A stretch of DNA of 64,000 nt from Agapetus fuscipes (Eukaryota > Arthropoda > Insecta > Trichoptera > Glossosomatidae). Of the stretch, positions 51,058 to 60,594 are shown in pieces (positions within the stretch are counted from its first letter, which is position 1; each line of letters begins with the position of its first letter). The notes below the pieces were generated by a model. That model did no database searches. It saw only the letters and a list, made by a program, of their open reading frames with translations, and was not told the DNA's origin. The DNA is taken from positions 10,340,493-10,404,492 of the forward strand of contig OX637362.1 in assembly GCA_951799405.1 (NCBI GenBank), written 5' to 3'. The position numbers and the translations under genes are program-made.

Positions 51058-51375
51058 CTTAGGCCGATTCGAAGTCTAGTGTTTAACGCTACGGACTCGT
51101 GATCTGAAGGTCGTAGGTTTGATTGCCGGTGGAGCACAAAAAGATTATCTCACAATTTTGAAAATAAAATATTTGATCTTCACTGGGATGAACAACTCTT
51201 ATGCCTGTATCAAAGACCGGTCACTAAAAGTCCATCCAGCCTGACAACAACTGGGTCTTGCTTACGTGAATGTCTCTTTATATAGCGACGACCAAATAAT
51301 ACTCACACAGGGCTCTTGATGTGCGAACGGCACAAAAACAGCGCTCCGCAAATAAATCAGCTTAATATTTAAGTC
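51058..51375 (+). repeat. SINE-A (A1), full length
   Basis: Head AGGCCGATTCGAAGTCTAGT; degenerate B box GGTTTGATTGCC; body; A1 end GCGCTCCGCAAATAAATCAG. Substitutions in both boxes suggest it is an old copy. Confidence 0.75.
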
Positions 51376-52024
51376 CAAGTATTCGCCACTTGAGAAAATA
51401 TATAGCTTTGCATGAGCGTCCATGTGCTGTGGGTCCTTCTGACACATACATACAGGACGGGTACGAGGAGGGTTTGAGCAGTCCACGTACACGCTTACAC
51501 ATACTGCATGTTTTCTTTCAAAATCCAACATGAATCTCAAATGAGCATAAGAATCAGTTGTCTCTAATTTCACATGAGTATGACTGTTCCATCTCGGATC
51601 CCCTCTCCGTGTAAGTCCTGGTCTCTGGCTTATCTGGTTTCCGGTCCACCGCCTCCCGGAGATCCTCTTAAGCCGCAGCAACTCCTGGCTGCTGCAGGAG
51701 GACCCTACAAGATAACGGGCGACTGCTTTACCATGGGATTAAACCGGGATTAGCCGAGCAGTGGATGCGAAACTGTTGTAAACAATCAAAACAGTCTCGA
51801 TGGGTGTATTTTTTTAGTTTCGCTCATTTATTTGATGGGTGTCTTCAGAGTTGTTGCAATTTTATTAACGTGTAAACTATGATTATATTAAAAAACAAGT
51901 TTTGGCGAGTGAGTACAATGCAAAATTATTTGCCAAAACTCGTGGATATTATTCCCGACTATAAAGAGAAGCCATTAAAATTTATAAAACAAAATAATCA
52001 ACAGAAAAGAATAGGGGTTGATGA
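51376..52024. other. mostly unassigned; contains RTE-tail scrap
   Basis: 51480-51555 resembles a diverged RTE-tail piece (GCTTACACATACTGCATG, AATCTCAAATGAGCATAAG). The 139-codon minus ORF at 51262-51681 starts in that area and runs across SINE-A; I do not accept it as a gene. The rest is unassigned. Confidence 0.35.
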
Positions 52025-52112
52025 TGGAGAGAAGTTTTCCGGGATCTGTTGCCGTGGTCTATGGAAACTGGAGCTTCCAGACGTTTCGCCCATGTCGACG
52101 ATGGGCTTCTAG
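52025..52112 (-). repeat. Penelope-LTR-like hairpin fragment
   Basis: On the minus strand CTAGAAG, stem CCCATCGTCGACATGGG and CGAAACGTCTGGAAGCTCC (52082-52112) match the pattern at 62712-62766, including the flanking GGAGCTTC and GTGGTCTAT blocks on the plus strand. Confidence 0.6.
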
Positions 52113-52126
52113 TCTCTCCTAGAAAG

Positions 52127-52218
52127 TAATGCCATTTTTCTGCAATCTCAAACTCTAAGCTGCTCTCCTGAACAATTTAGTTTATGTCACTTATGCCCTA
52201 CTGTCTTTTAACCGTCGA
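52127..52218 (+). repeat. repeat D, copy 2
   Basis: ATTTTTCTGCAATCTCAAAC, GCTCTCCTGAACAATTTAG and TTTAACCGTCGATATG match 30400-30495. Confidence 0.6.
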
Positions 52219-52410
52219 TATGTTACATTGGGATTCACATTATATGCATTCTCACAAGCAGACACGTACAAGTTCCCGCTTGCACATGCCGAATGTAAAC
52301 TTAAATGAACATAAGCCCTGCAGCTGAAACTGGGATGGCATTGACAAAAGTGAACCAATTTTTACAGCACGAGGGGTCAGCCTCATACCAACCTATCAGT
52401 CAAGAGGCAC
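52219..52410 (-). repeat. RTE-tail repeat, internally deleted
   Basis: ATTCTCACAAGCAGACACG to CCTATCAGTCAAGAGGC. The segment between the CATGCCG and CTTAAATGAACATAAGCC blocks is shortened. 52411-53394 afterwards has only a tail scrap near 53283. Confidence 0.7.
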
Positions 52411-53394
52411 GACAAGAAGATGATGAATATCTAGATATTTCATAAAGAAAAGTAGGTTTTTAATTTCAATATTTTGAAAAATATTTTTTGGAATTGTCTC
52501 GTCTGCCTTCACTGTCGCAAAGAATCGACATGTCTCTATCCTTAAGCAAGCGCAAAACAAGCAGAGACGTCAGAGCCCAGAACCTCGAGTTTACACAAAA
52601 CATTGCGCCAATCTAAATTAATCGAAAATGTATTGAAGATACGACTGCACTCCTAGCGAGCGATTTAGTTTTTATAGATTTCTTCGATTTACGCAGTCGA
52701 GGTGAGTTTATGGAATGTTTTGCACTCGGAGTACAGTTCTGTGATTGCCCAGATCTGCGATGAGCTAAATTACAGGCTTACTCTGAAGTAAAATTATCCC
52801 ATACACACACATAGAGATTTGTGAACCACGCTTAATTTCCTTTACAGCTTCTTCTCAGTCCTGCAATCATGCTGAAATCTTGGTAATTCTAATTGAGGCT
52901 GAAAATCAAGAAAAATCTTGGTACTTACTTATTTTACTTTATTTTTTTTTCAATGTTCGAATGGTTCGTTTAGAAATCGACTGCTCCAAGGAAGAATGAA
53001 GTAACTCCGAAATTTAGGTTTTTGACTTATTTCCATTACTGAAGGTAACAAATCATTATCTTCATTCCAAGATGACAGCCGTGTCTCTATCCCTTTTAAA
53101 TTCGTTAATAAATTAATGTAAAAAACAGTTTAGGCATTGTTCTCCATGGAATAAATAACATTCAATTGGCTTTCCGGTAAAACTATCTATTTTGACTTAG
53201 TGCTGTCTTCCTCGGAGCAGTCGAAATGAAACTAAACAAAAAGATATTTCATTTTTAAAGAGATTTATGCCTATATCTTTGAAACTTAGATTGTAGATTA
53301 TTATAGTGCTATTCGCTAAGCATTTAATCTATGTCTGATATACGAATCATCGTTTTTTGCATGGAAAATTCACTGTAGGCTGCGGATGAGCCAA

Positions 53395-53470
53395 ACGTTA
53401 AACTGCTCTCCTGAAAAATTTAGTTTTTGTCGCGTATGCCCTATTACCTTTTAACTGTCGATATAATTTA
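53395..53470 (+). repeat. repeat D, copy 3
   Basis: TTAAACTGCTCTCCTGAAAA, GTCGCGTATGCCCTATTACC and TTTTAACTGTCGATATAA; the left ~25 bp of the family is absent. The following ORF (53485-53757) is unrecognised. Confidence 0.55.
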
Positions 53471-53767
53471 TTTCCCATTGTTTCTTGTTCTGCTATCAGC
53501 CCCAGCAGACGTCTCCTCCAAAAGCTCCATCTCATCAGAGTAGAGCCTTCCTGGCGCAGAGCTTTGAGGTCCCCTCATGCGGCACAGCCTCCGTCACTCG
53601 GAACCGTAGCGTCTTCACTTCACATTTCACGGTCCGCGCCTTCGATTGTATTCCATGGTTATGGACTTCAATAAAAAGAAGGATTTCCAATAACAAAATG
53701 TATATTTATTTCGAGACAGAGACAATTATAACTTATGATATCAAGTTAAAATTATAAGGAAAAGTCA

Positions 53768-54055
53768 ATATGGCAGAGGTAAAAATAGAAATTAAGGGCA
53801 TGCTGCACCAAACTCCAATCAGAAAAAAAAATTAAGTGTGATTTCTTCCAAAAAAAAAAAAAAGTTGTATTTACGTAAATCATCTGATGTACATCATATT
53901 TTGTGTTCAAATTCTATCATATTATTACCCAATTCCGAAAAATATTTAACCAAGGTCCCTACCAGAATTAAGCAATCAAATTAGATGTGTCAATTAATTA
54001 TTGATTGGAGGTTGGTGCAACAGGCCCTTAATCTCTATTTTTACCTCTTTACCGC
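53768..54055. mobile_element. MITE / long inverted repeat with internal TTAA
   Basis: Left AGAGGTAAAAATAGAAATTA and AGGGCATGCTGCACCAAAC are inverted at the right as TTGGTGCAACAGGCCCTTAA and TCTCTATTTTTACCTCT. TTAA lies symmetrically at 53793 and 54028, which would give a 231-bp piggyBac-type MITE, but homology of the arms continues outside the TTAA. Confidence 0.6.
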
Positions 54056-54716
54056 TTTAGTAGTTAGATACAGAGTTATAAAGGTAGCATAAAGTTAGAT
54101 GTGACTTGAAGAGTGACTTCTTGTACAATTTGAGAAGTACAGTGGGTTGCCATATTAATAGGGACACTTCAAATATTTGGTATTTTTTGTGTTTACATTG
54201 CTTTTACTTCTAAATACCGTTCATTTGATGGCCAAATCTTTCTTATTTTTACTACTGGTAGCACTACTGACACATGTCAAACGTGGTTACACATGCAAAG
54301 TGTCACACCTTTAAAAAATGTAAGGTTGATCCCATGCGGTCATCATTTTTGTGAAAACGAGCGATCGAGAGCGTCATAAGTAAACATACATTGCAATTAA
54401 ATAAGTAAATTTTAGCAGCATATTTATACTAAAACGTTAGTGAATATCAATTCTGTATTAGGTTAATTGAGTTTTTGGATCATTAATAATTTAAATTAAT
54501 GGTTTTTAATAGGTTGAGTAAAAAATAAGTGTTTTTTCAGTATGGCCAGGTCTTGAGATACGTCTCCAAGAAAATATGAGGAAATAAAGATTTATTTTTA
54601 ATGTTCAACATTTCTAAAGCAAATTTAAAGACAATGTAGGTGTTTTGAAGGGTTTTTGAAACAAAATTAAGAAAAAAACAATCAAAATCTTGTATGAGAT
54701 TGGAAAAAGTAGCAAA

Positions 54717-54929
54717 AAACGAGTCACCACACGTTGAACTGACCAACAAATCAGAGACAACTGTCTCCAAAATCGAAAAAAAAGTGTGGCTCGTCTCACC
54801 TTGATGATCAAGGAAGAAAATAATAAAATATCTTGGAAGACAGTCCAGAGGAGGCTGGCTGAGAAGAGACTCATTGGTCATGGTCGAGCTGCGAAAATTC
54901 ACCTTTTGGTGGCCATGAAGAAGAAGTGA
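54717..54929 (+). pseudogene. Tc1-like transposase, N-terminal part
   Basis: The plus strand encodes K-R-V-T-T-R, a stop, then D-Q-Q-I-R-D-N-C and S-W-K-T-V-Q-R-R-L-A-E-K-R-L-I-G-H-G-R-A-A, which resembles the paired helix-turn-helix DNA-binding region of Tc1 transposases. Internal stops show it is dead. The 139-codon minus-strand ORF over the same bases is its shadow. Confidence 0.65.
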
Positions 54930-55033
54930 TTGAAATGAGTCAAAGCACATCACCACATGATTACAACTGAAAGCAGGAGTTAGGTGATTAATATTTTTAT
55001 GAGATTAAATCCTCTTATCCTATCCTATCATAT

Positions 55034-55505
55034 TGTTACGAAATTAGGGTTCAATTGTCTTCAAATTAAAAATACACAGGTCTTCTTCAATAGTTATTTA
55101 TTTTACACAGTTACAAAATTTATTTTCACACTACTTTCTCGATTATTCCACTTGGTTTTGGTTCACTGATCAGATGACTTCGATGTGTTTGTAAGTCTCT
55201 ATGATACTGGCCCGCTCTGCAGGCCATTCGCACCTTTATACTCTGTAGAGCAGTATGATCTAGAACCAAAGTTGCTAGACGGTTCCAGAGTAATTATTAC
55301 TTCTCGATGTTTCACGTACTACCTAGACACAACCAAAATCCTACCTACCAATGCAATACAGTATTCCTATAATTATAACAAATACCTACTTAGCCTAGAG
55401 AATTCTACACTTATACATAATTATCGATCTTACCTACCAATACTTTTGAGGATTCTTATAACTATTACTATCCATACTTATTTCAATATTTATATTTACA
55501 TAACA
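55034..55505 (-). repeat. 3' LTR of the gag-macrodomain element
   Basis: 472 bp, TGTTACGAAATTAGGGTTC at the left and TTTACATAACA at the right on the plus strand. The T at the ATTAGGG position is A in the other LTR. Confidence 0.9.
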
Positions 55506-55542
55506 CTACCCCCCACCTAGACTGTTTCGTCCCGGAACAGTC
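55506..55542 (-). promoter_or_regulatory. polypurine tract and adjacent hairpin
   Basis: On the minus strand AGGTGGGGGGTAG abuts the 3' LTR and is the expected plus-strand primer. Just before it GACTGTTCCGGGAC and GAAACAGTC form a short hairpin (55519-55542). The gag stop codon is the last TAG of the tract. Confidence 0.7.
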
Positions 55543-57899
55543 TTGACTCTGTGTAGGTAGGGGCATGCTGATCCACGTCGACACCCTGTGGTCAGGAAGA
55601 AGTGGCAGTCCACGGATTTCTCCCCACTGGCTCTCGGCTGCGCTTGCTCGCAGCACACCATGACGCTGATGCCGACTCCCGAGAACACTGCTTCAATCAT
55701 ACTCCGGATTATCCGCCAGTCTCGATTAGCGCGGCCGCCACCCATCTTCGGTATTGCCAGACGCGCCTGCTGATCCTCCAACATGTAGTCACGCAGCTCA
55801 ACAAGGCCGTCCCACAATGCCTTGTAGTCCTCTTCCAGGTTGCTGGAATCCGGGACAACCAGGCAGTATGCTTGTTGACGCCCCTTCGGTAGTCTCAGAG
55901 CTCTTCCTTGCGGGCTGCTCGAGGGTTGCGGTTCTCCGAATTTGTATCGGAAGACCCGTGCAATTCCTCTAGACATATCTAGATCTTCCGGTACACTGCA
56001 TGCCAGTGTGTGGTCCCTAGTGACCTCAAATAAGTCCTTGTGGACTTCTGTGGTCACCCCATGGCGAATCTTCTGTCCCTCTTGCACCTTGCTCCAGAAC
56101 GTCTCAAACAGGGGCGCTTCTTTGGATGCGACGCATTTTTGTACTCTCTGGGCGGGCTGGTCATTGTTTGACCACTTTGCTCTTTGAGTTGGCCGGTGGT
56201 TATCCTTCATTCGAGCTCCCGCCTCCTTGGTGTTGCTGATCTTGGACTCCAGGTTGGCGATGGTGTCCTTCGTCCTGGGCCCCTGCCCAGCTTCCAGCTG
56301 CTGGAGCTTAGTCTTAAGCCCCTTGTTCTGTCTCTCCAGGCTCAGCACAGTCTCGTGCAACTCGTCCCTCTCGGCCTCCGCTGTTCGCCGGACCCTTTCA
56401 CTGCTGGCCAAGTTCTTCGTCAGCTGCCTGTTCTCCGTCTCCATGACTTTGACCTTTCTCTCGGCATCCTGGAGCTGTTTCCTCAGCCGTTTGTTCATCT
56501 CCATGGTGGTCTCTACATCCTTGCGGTCGTCTTCCAATTTCTCCGGTCCTTGAGACTTTGGGCACCTCGCGCTCAGGTGTCCTTGCTGGCCACACGTCCA
56601 GCAGTGCGCCTTCTGTCTCGTTGGCTCAAGTTGCTGCAGCACTTTTTCTATTATTTCCTCGGTTGTAGGTAGTTTGACCTCCTCTGCCTTGATTGCACAA
56701 ACCCTGGCGTGGCCCCTGATGGACTGTTTGACAGCCTCAAATTCGAGAGCTCGGCTTAGCGCCTCGTTCAACGTCTTCGGAAGAGCCAGCTTCACTGCTT
56801 GCTGCGTCTCCCATTCTCTCAATCCGTTCAGGAACTTGTCCACTGCCAAGCTCTCGCAGATGTCATCAGGGAATGTCGGGTAAGCGTCTCGTACTAGGTG
56901 GACGATGTCCATCTCAAACTCCTGGAGGCTCTCGTTGGGCTTCTGCACCCTTGTGTTCAGCTGTGACTTGTACAGCTGCCCCAGGCACTTGTGGCCATAG
57001 CGCATATCCAAGCGCTGCTTCAGCTGCCCAAAGTCACCACGGTTGTCCAGGGGTATGGCCTGCAGAACCCTGAGAGCGTCTCCTCGGAGCGACAGGCTGA
57101 GAACCGAAGCCTTCTTCTGCTGGCTCCAGGCTCCCATCATGGCAGCCGTCTCAAAGAGGGTCAAGTATTCCTCCCACGACGTCTTCCCGTCGAAGGTTGG
57201 GAGGTTGTGCTTTGCTAGGGAAGGGTCATCATCCCCTCTTGTGACCCTGGTTGGAGTTGAGCATCCCTGGTCGGTCTCGTCGTGAAGGCCGCCTTTGGGG
57301 GAGATTCTGGTGGACTCCATCTGGCACTTGTCAGCCAGCTCGGCACGCAGACGGTCCTCCAGGCTTGCCACACGGGCCTCAATCTCTGACATTGCTCGCG
57401 AGCTTTCTGCCACTTTCTTCTCCAGCACGGTCAGGTTGCTGGTCATCTTCTCCTCCAGCCCAGTCATCTTCTCCTCTAGCCCGGTCAGGTTGCTGGTCAT
57501 CTTCTCCTCCATGGTTGCCAGGTCCTCCTTCATAGTCTTGGCGTTGTCAGCCATCTTCTCCTCCAGGGTCTTGGCGTTGTCAGCCATCTTCTCCTCCAGG
57601 GTCTTGGCGTTGTCAGCCATCACCACTTTCAGGGTCTTGGCGTTGTCAGCCATCTCCCCTTTCAGCTTTTCCTCCATGGAAGTGAAGTTTCCGGTGATGC
57701 TGAGGTTTAGCTCGTCCAAGGCGCGGTCCCCTCCAGACGCCATGACAAAATATGCCGGGTCTTCGCCTGACTGTTCTAAGGCCTCCATGAGGCGTGCCTG
57801 TAAGGCCGCCTTCCCTCCTGAGGTCTCCAGGTCCCTCTCCAGAAGCTCATTTTTAAGCTCAGTGACTTTGAGGTCCTTGATGTTCACTTTGGTTGCCAT
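55506..57899 (-). CDS. Gag-like polyprotein: SAP, coiled coil, capsid, CCHC, macrodomain, CCCH
   Basis: 797 residues from the ATG at 57899 (context AAAAAAATGG, favourable). Order: SAP-like DNA-binding helix pair, ~8-42; acidic coiled coil with repeated E-E-K-M-A-D-N-A-K-T-L units, ~75-190; Gag capsid/retrotrans_gag-like, ~235-395 (SWEEYLTLFETAAMM, GDALRVLQAIP, ESLQEFEMDIVHLVR); CCHC knuckle C443-x2-C446-x4-H451-x4-C456; coiled coil ~455-545; macrodomain of the TARG1/OARD1 type, ~612-750 (EDLDMSRGIARVFRYKFG, then AIPKMGGGRANRDW); CCCH finger C765-x7-C773-x5-C779-x3-H783. Known macrodomains bind ADP-ribose, and TARG1 removes it from protein acidic residues. Capsid and knuckle predict RNA packaging. 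The Asp that catalyses hydrolysis in TARG1 aligns with Ala in G-G-G-R-A, so binding without catalysis is possible. The frame is intact; the stop TAG lies in the polypurine tract. Confidence 0.85.
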   Translation of the reverse strand: MATKVNIKDLKVTELKNELLERDLETSGGKAALQARLMEALEQSGEDPAYFVMASGGDRALDELNLSITGNFTSMEEKLKGEMADNAKTLKVVMADNAKTLEEKMADNAKTLEEKMADNAKTMKEDLATMEEKMTSNLTGLEEKMTGLEEKMTSNLTVLEKKVAESSRAMSEIEARVASLEDRLRAELADKCQMESTRISPKGGLHDETDQGCSTPTRVTRGDDDPSLAKHNLPTFDGKTSWEEYLTLFETAAMMGAWSQQKKASVLSLSLRGDALRVLQAIPLDNRGDFGQLKQRLDMRYGHKCLGQLYKSQLNTRVQKPNESLQEFEMDIVHLVRDAYPTFPDDICESLAVDKFLNGLREWETQQAVKLALPKTLNEALSRALEFEAVKQSIRGHARVCAIKAEEVKLPTTEEIIEKVLQQLEPTRQKAHCWTCGQQGHLSARCPKSQGPEKLEDDRKDVETTMEMNKRLRKQLQDAERKVKVMETENRQLTKNLASSERVRRTAEAERDELHETVLSLERQNKGLKTKLQQLEAGQGPRTKDTIANLESKISNTKEAGARMKDNHRPTQRAKWSNNDQPAQRVQKCVASKEAPLFETFWSKVQEGQKIRHGVTTEVHKDLFEVTRDHTLACSVPEDLDMSRGIARVFRYKFGEPQPSSSPQGRALRLPKGRQQAYCLVVPDSSNLEEDYKALWDGLVELRDYMLEDQQARLAIPKMGGGRANRDWRIIRSMIEAVFSGVGISVMVCCEQAQPRASGEKSVDCHFFLTTGCRRGSACPYLHRVKTVPGRNSLGGG

Positions 57900-58562
57900 T
57901 TTTTTCAAAATTTACTTCAAAACGAAAATATTTTTAAATTTATTTAATACAAGTTTTGAGTTTTATATATATAGCTGTTTTGAATACGTACTTTAGCAAA
58001 ATAATAATTTATCTGATTACACTGATTGGTAGGTACTGTCTTTTAATATTTATTTTTAATTCACCAATATTTTTAACATATGTATATAGTACATAATGTC
58101 TGATAGTACATAATTATTTATTTCGTCTCAAGTCTTTCAAACACACAGGTAGGTACTTCATGTACATTCACACACTTGTAAACAAAGGATAGTTATTCAA
58201 AAACTTTTTCTCGATGAATCTGGAACGTTCTTTTGTAATATTTTTCAAGATTTTTATTTATTTATTTTATTTTTTTAATCACACACAATAATAAAAAAAC
58301 TATGGTCCAATTTGATGACTTTCTCAATGCGGTGAAATAGTCATTATGTTATGTCCAGAATTATGTCCAGAATTATGTTCCATATGATGTTCCAGAATTT
58401 ATAAGCAACTTGCTTTTGCGTCTTTTCTTTTAACAAAAATTTATTTAAACACTTGTTTTCACAAAAGTCAGTTCACACAAAGTTCAATTTGAATAAAGTT
58501 CATTTTAACACTATTTAATTTATTTTATTTATTTTTAGACAGAAGATCTTAATTTTTCTTGA
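57900..58562 (-). promoter_or_regulatory. 5' leader of the gag-macrodomain element
   Basis: AT-rich untranslated leader between primer site and gag. It holds a small tandem duplication (TTATGTCCAGAA twice on the plus strand near 58350-58375). A packaging signal would be expected here but cannot be recognised by eye. Confidence 0.5.
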
Positions 58563-58582
58563 CAATTCCGCACCTGACGCCA
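58563..58582 (-). promoter_or_regulatory. primer-binding site
   Basis: On the minus strand TGGCGTCAGGTGCGG starts two bases after the 5' LTR. The TGG start matches the complement of a tRNA 3' CCA. The tRNA itself is not assigned. Confidence 0.65.
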
Positions 58583-58584
58583 AT

Positions 58585-59056
58585 TGTTACGAAATAAGGG
58601 TTCAATTGTCTTCAAATTAAAAATACACAGGTCTTCTTCAATAGTTATTTATTTTACACAGTTACAAAATTTATTTTCACACTACTTTCTCGATTATTCC
58701 ACTTGGTTTTGGTTCACTGATCAGATGACTTCGATGTGTTTGTAAGTCTCTATGATACTGGCCCGCTCTGCAGGCCATTCGCACCTTTATACTCTGTAGA
58801 GCAGTATGATCTAGAACCAAAGTTGCTAGACGGTTCCAGAGTAATTATTACTTCTCGATGTTTCACGTACTACCTAGACACAACCAAAATCCTACCTACC
58901 AATGCAATACAGTATTCCTATAATTATAACAAATACCTACTTAGCCTAGAGAATTCTACACTTATACATAATTATCGATCTTACCTACCAATACTTTTGA
59001 GGATTCTTATAACTATTACTATCCATACTTATTTCAATATTTATATTTACATAACA
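58585..59056 (-). repeat. 5' LTR of the gag-macrodomain element
   Basis: 472 bp. It begins TGTTACGAAATAAGGGTTC and is the promoter LTR for the minus-strand gag. Confidence 0.9.
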
Positions 59057-59060
59057 ATAT

Positions 59061-59640
59061 GATTATCTTTTTTAAAGATGTGCTTCTCTGATGAATCCAT
59101 TTATCAAATTTTGGCTAAAATTCATCATTCGTTCAATGGCACCTGGAAGAGAAATCCCATAAGGACTGCCTTTTGGAGACAATCAAACAGACTACTAATA
59201 TCATGGTTGTGATCAGTCATCAATTTCAAGTGGATCGGCCACTTCCACATGGAGCAAAGGACTATGAAGCAGGATCAGTAGAGACAAATACTGAAAAATT
59301 GACTGCTACCTGAAGTTGGAGAATGGTTCCCTGATGACCAAGAGTACATATTTATGCATAATTCTTCATTATACCACAAAACCAGTAGTGTCACTGCACT
59401 TCTGGGTGAAAAAAACCTTCAGATTTTACCTTGGCCAGGGGATTCCTTGACATAAACCCGATCGAAACCCTGTGGTAGCTCACAAAGAGGAAGACTGCCC
59501 AGAAGGTTATCACAACCAAGCAGCAGCTCATCAAAACCCTCATCCAGGTGTGGCATCATACCCCTGAGATAAAATCCAGTGCAAAAAAAATGCATTGAAA
59601 CCATGCCCCGACTCATATAAGCCATTAGCGCAGCTAAAGG
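59061..59640 (+). pseudogene. Tc1-like transposase, C-terminal part
   Basis: K-M-C-F-S-D-E-S-I-Y-Q-I around the first catalytic Asp region, later P-W-P-G-D-S-L-x-D-I-N-P-I-E-T-L-W around the second-third region and K-K-V-I-T-T-K-Q-Q-L-I-K-T-L-I. Frameshifts and stops separate them. It continues the N-terminal part at 54717 across the LTR insertion. Confidence 0.7.
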
Positions 59641-59871
59641 CAATGCCCCAAAATATCGATTTTTTTGTCAAAAATGTTTCAATATGATATAACAATCAAA
59701 ATAAATGACAATTATCAACGAATTCAGTGTCAAAATGTTTTCAAGTAAGTGTTCTTGTCATTAAATAACAAAAACATCGCATTAAATAATAAAAATATAT
59801 GTTTTATGAATACCAAAGTGAGATAAATACGTTTTTCAAAAGTGTCCCTATTTATATGGCAACCCACTGTA

Positions 59872-60594
59872 TTTATATCAACGAAAATCTCCAAAATAAA
59901 CAGCAGTTTGTTCAAATCCATTCTTAAAAATCTAAAATTATCACCAATTTGTTTAAATTTCCTTCTTAAACTTTTGTGCAACTAAAAGATGAATCCACGG
60001 CTGTAACATCCTTCAGGGTGAAATGCCAAAAAAAAATCTAAATCACCCAAAAAATGATACATAGGTGTTCACTTTATTCTTAGGTAGGGAGGTAGTTAAA
60101 AACTAGTTTAGATATTTGAGTTATTAGAGGAATATGAATCTTCCTCAATTAATAGTAATGTATTATGGTTACATTATAATTATAAAATTTAATTGTGGAG
60201 TGAGTACACGCTTAGGTAAGTAATTTAAGACGTAATTTGTTTTTGTTCGAGATTGGTTGAGTGTCGAATCGAATATACTGGTAAAGTCTAGCATGGTGGT
60301 ACGTTACGGTTCTCCATGTTTCGAGAATGATCTTGGTTGTAAGTGTAAATTAAGGACCGAAATTCCATCGAACACTACTCTGCAAATGTAACTAACTCTG
60401 AACCGCTAGTGATAAAATAAATTGTTTGAAATAAATATACTGCAATTTTAACTAATAAGAACCCGGTTGAAACCACAAGAAAATATACCTTCTTATAAAC
60501 CTGATAAATACAAGTACATGGTTGTTTCCTTTTGATTGTTAGTCGGTACTCCCAGGTGGTGGACCGTCAACAGGTGGCTATTTCTTGGGAAGGC
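59872..60594. other. unassigned AT-rich stretch
   Basis: No gene or repeat family recognised. The ORF at 59730-59981 reads across the Tc1 end and is not real. Confidence 0.4.

Larger units (their letters stand above)
55034..59056 (-). mobile_element. Gag-only LTR retrotransposon carrying a macrodomain and CCCH finger
   Basis: LTRs of 472 bp (55034-55505 and 58585-59056) start TG and end CA and differ at one base that I could see. The 4-bp duplication ATAT (55030-55033 and 59057-59060) and capsid type fit a Ty3/Gypsy-like mobilisation system. Read on the minus strand: 5' LTR, 2-nt gap, primer site, 676-bp leader, one ORF, polypurine tract, 3' LTR. There is no protease, RT, RNase H or integrase, so it must rely on enzymes from another element. 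It sits inside a Tc1-like transposon and is clearly young. Confidence 0.9.
54140..59869 (+). mobile_element. Tc1-like DNA transposon, split by the gag-macrodomain LTR element
   Basis: Terminal inverted repeats CAGTGGGTTGCCATATTAAT (left) and, reversed, CAGTGGGTTGCCATATAAAT (right) extend ~30 bp. They sit between TA dinucleotides (54138-54139 and 59870-59871), the Tc1/mariner target. Without the LTR insertion (and one ATAT copy) it is ~1.7 kb, the usual Tc1 size. The transposase is broken. Confidence 0.85.

Noticed and set aside
51262..51681. 139-codon minus-strand ORF
   Set aside because: It starts in unassigned DNA and runs through the 3' end of a SINE-A copy; composition and lack of domains argue against a gene.
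54537..54956. 139-codon minus-strand ORF
   Set aside because: It lies antisense to the Tc1 transposase remnant and shows no domain; the plus strand carries the recognisable transposase residues.
55588..57996. Long plus-strand ORFs (up to 233 codons) over the gag region
   Set aside because: They are antisense shadows of the minus-strand gag-macrodomain ORF. Their low-complexity Ser/Leu composition mirrors the coiled-coil repeats, and they show no domains.
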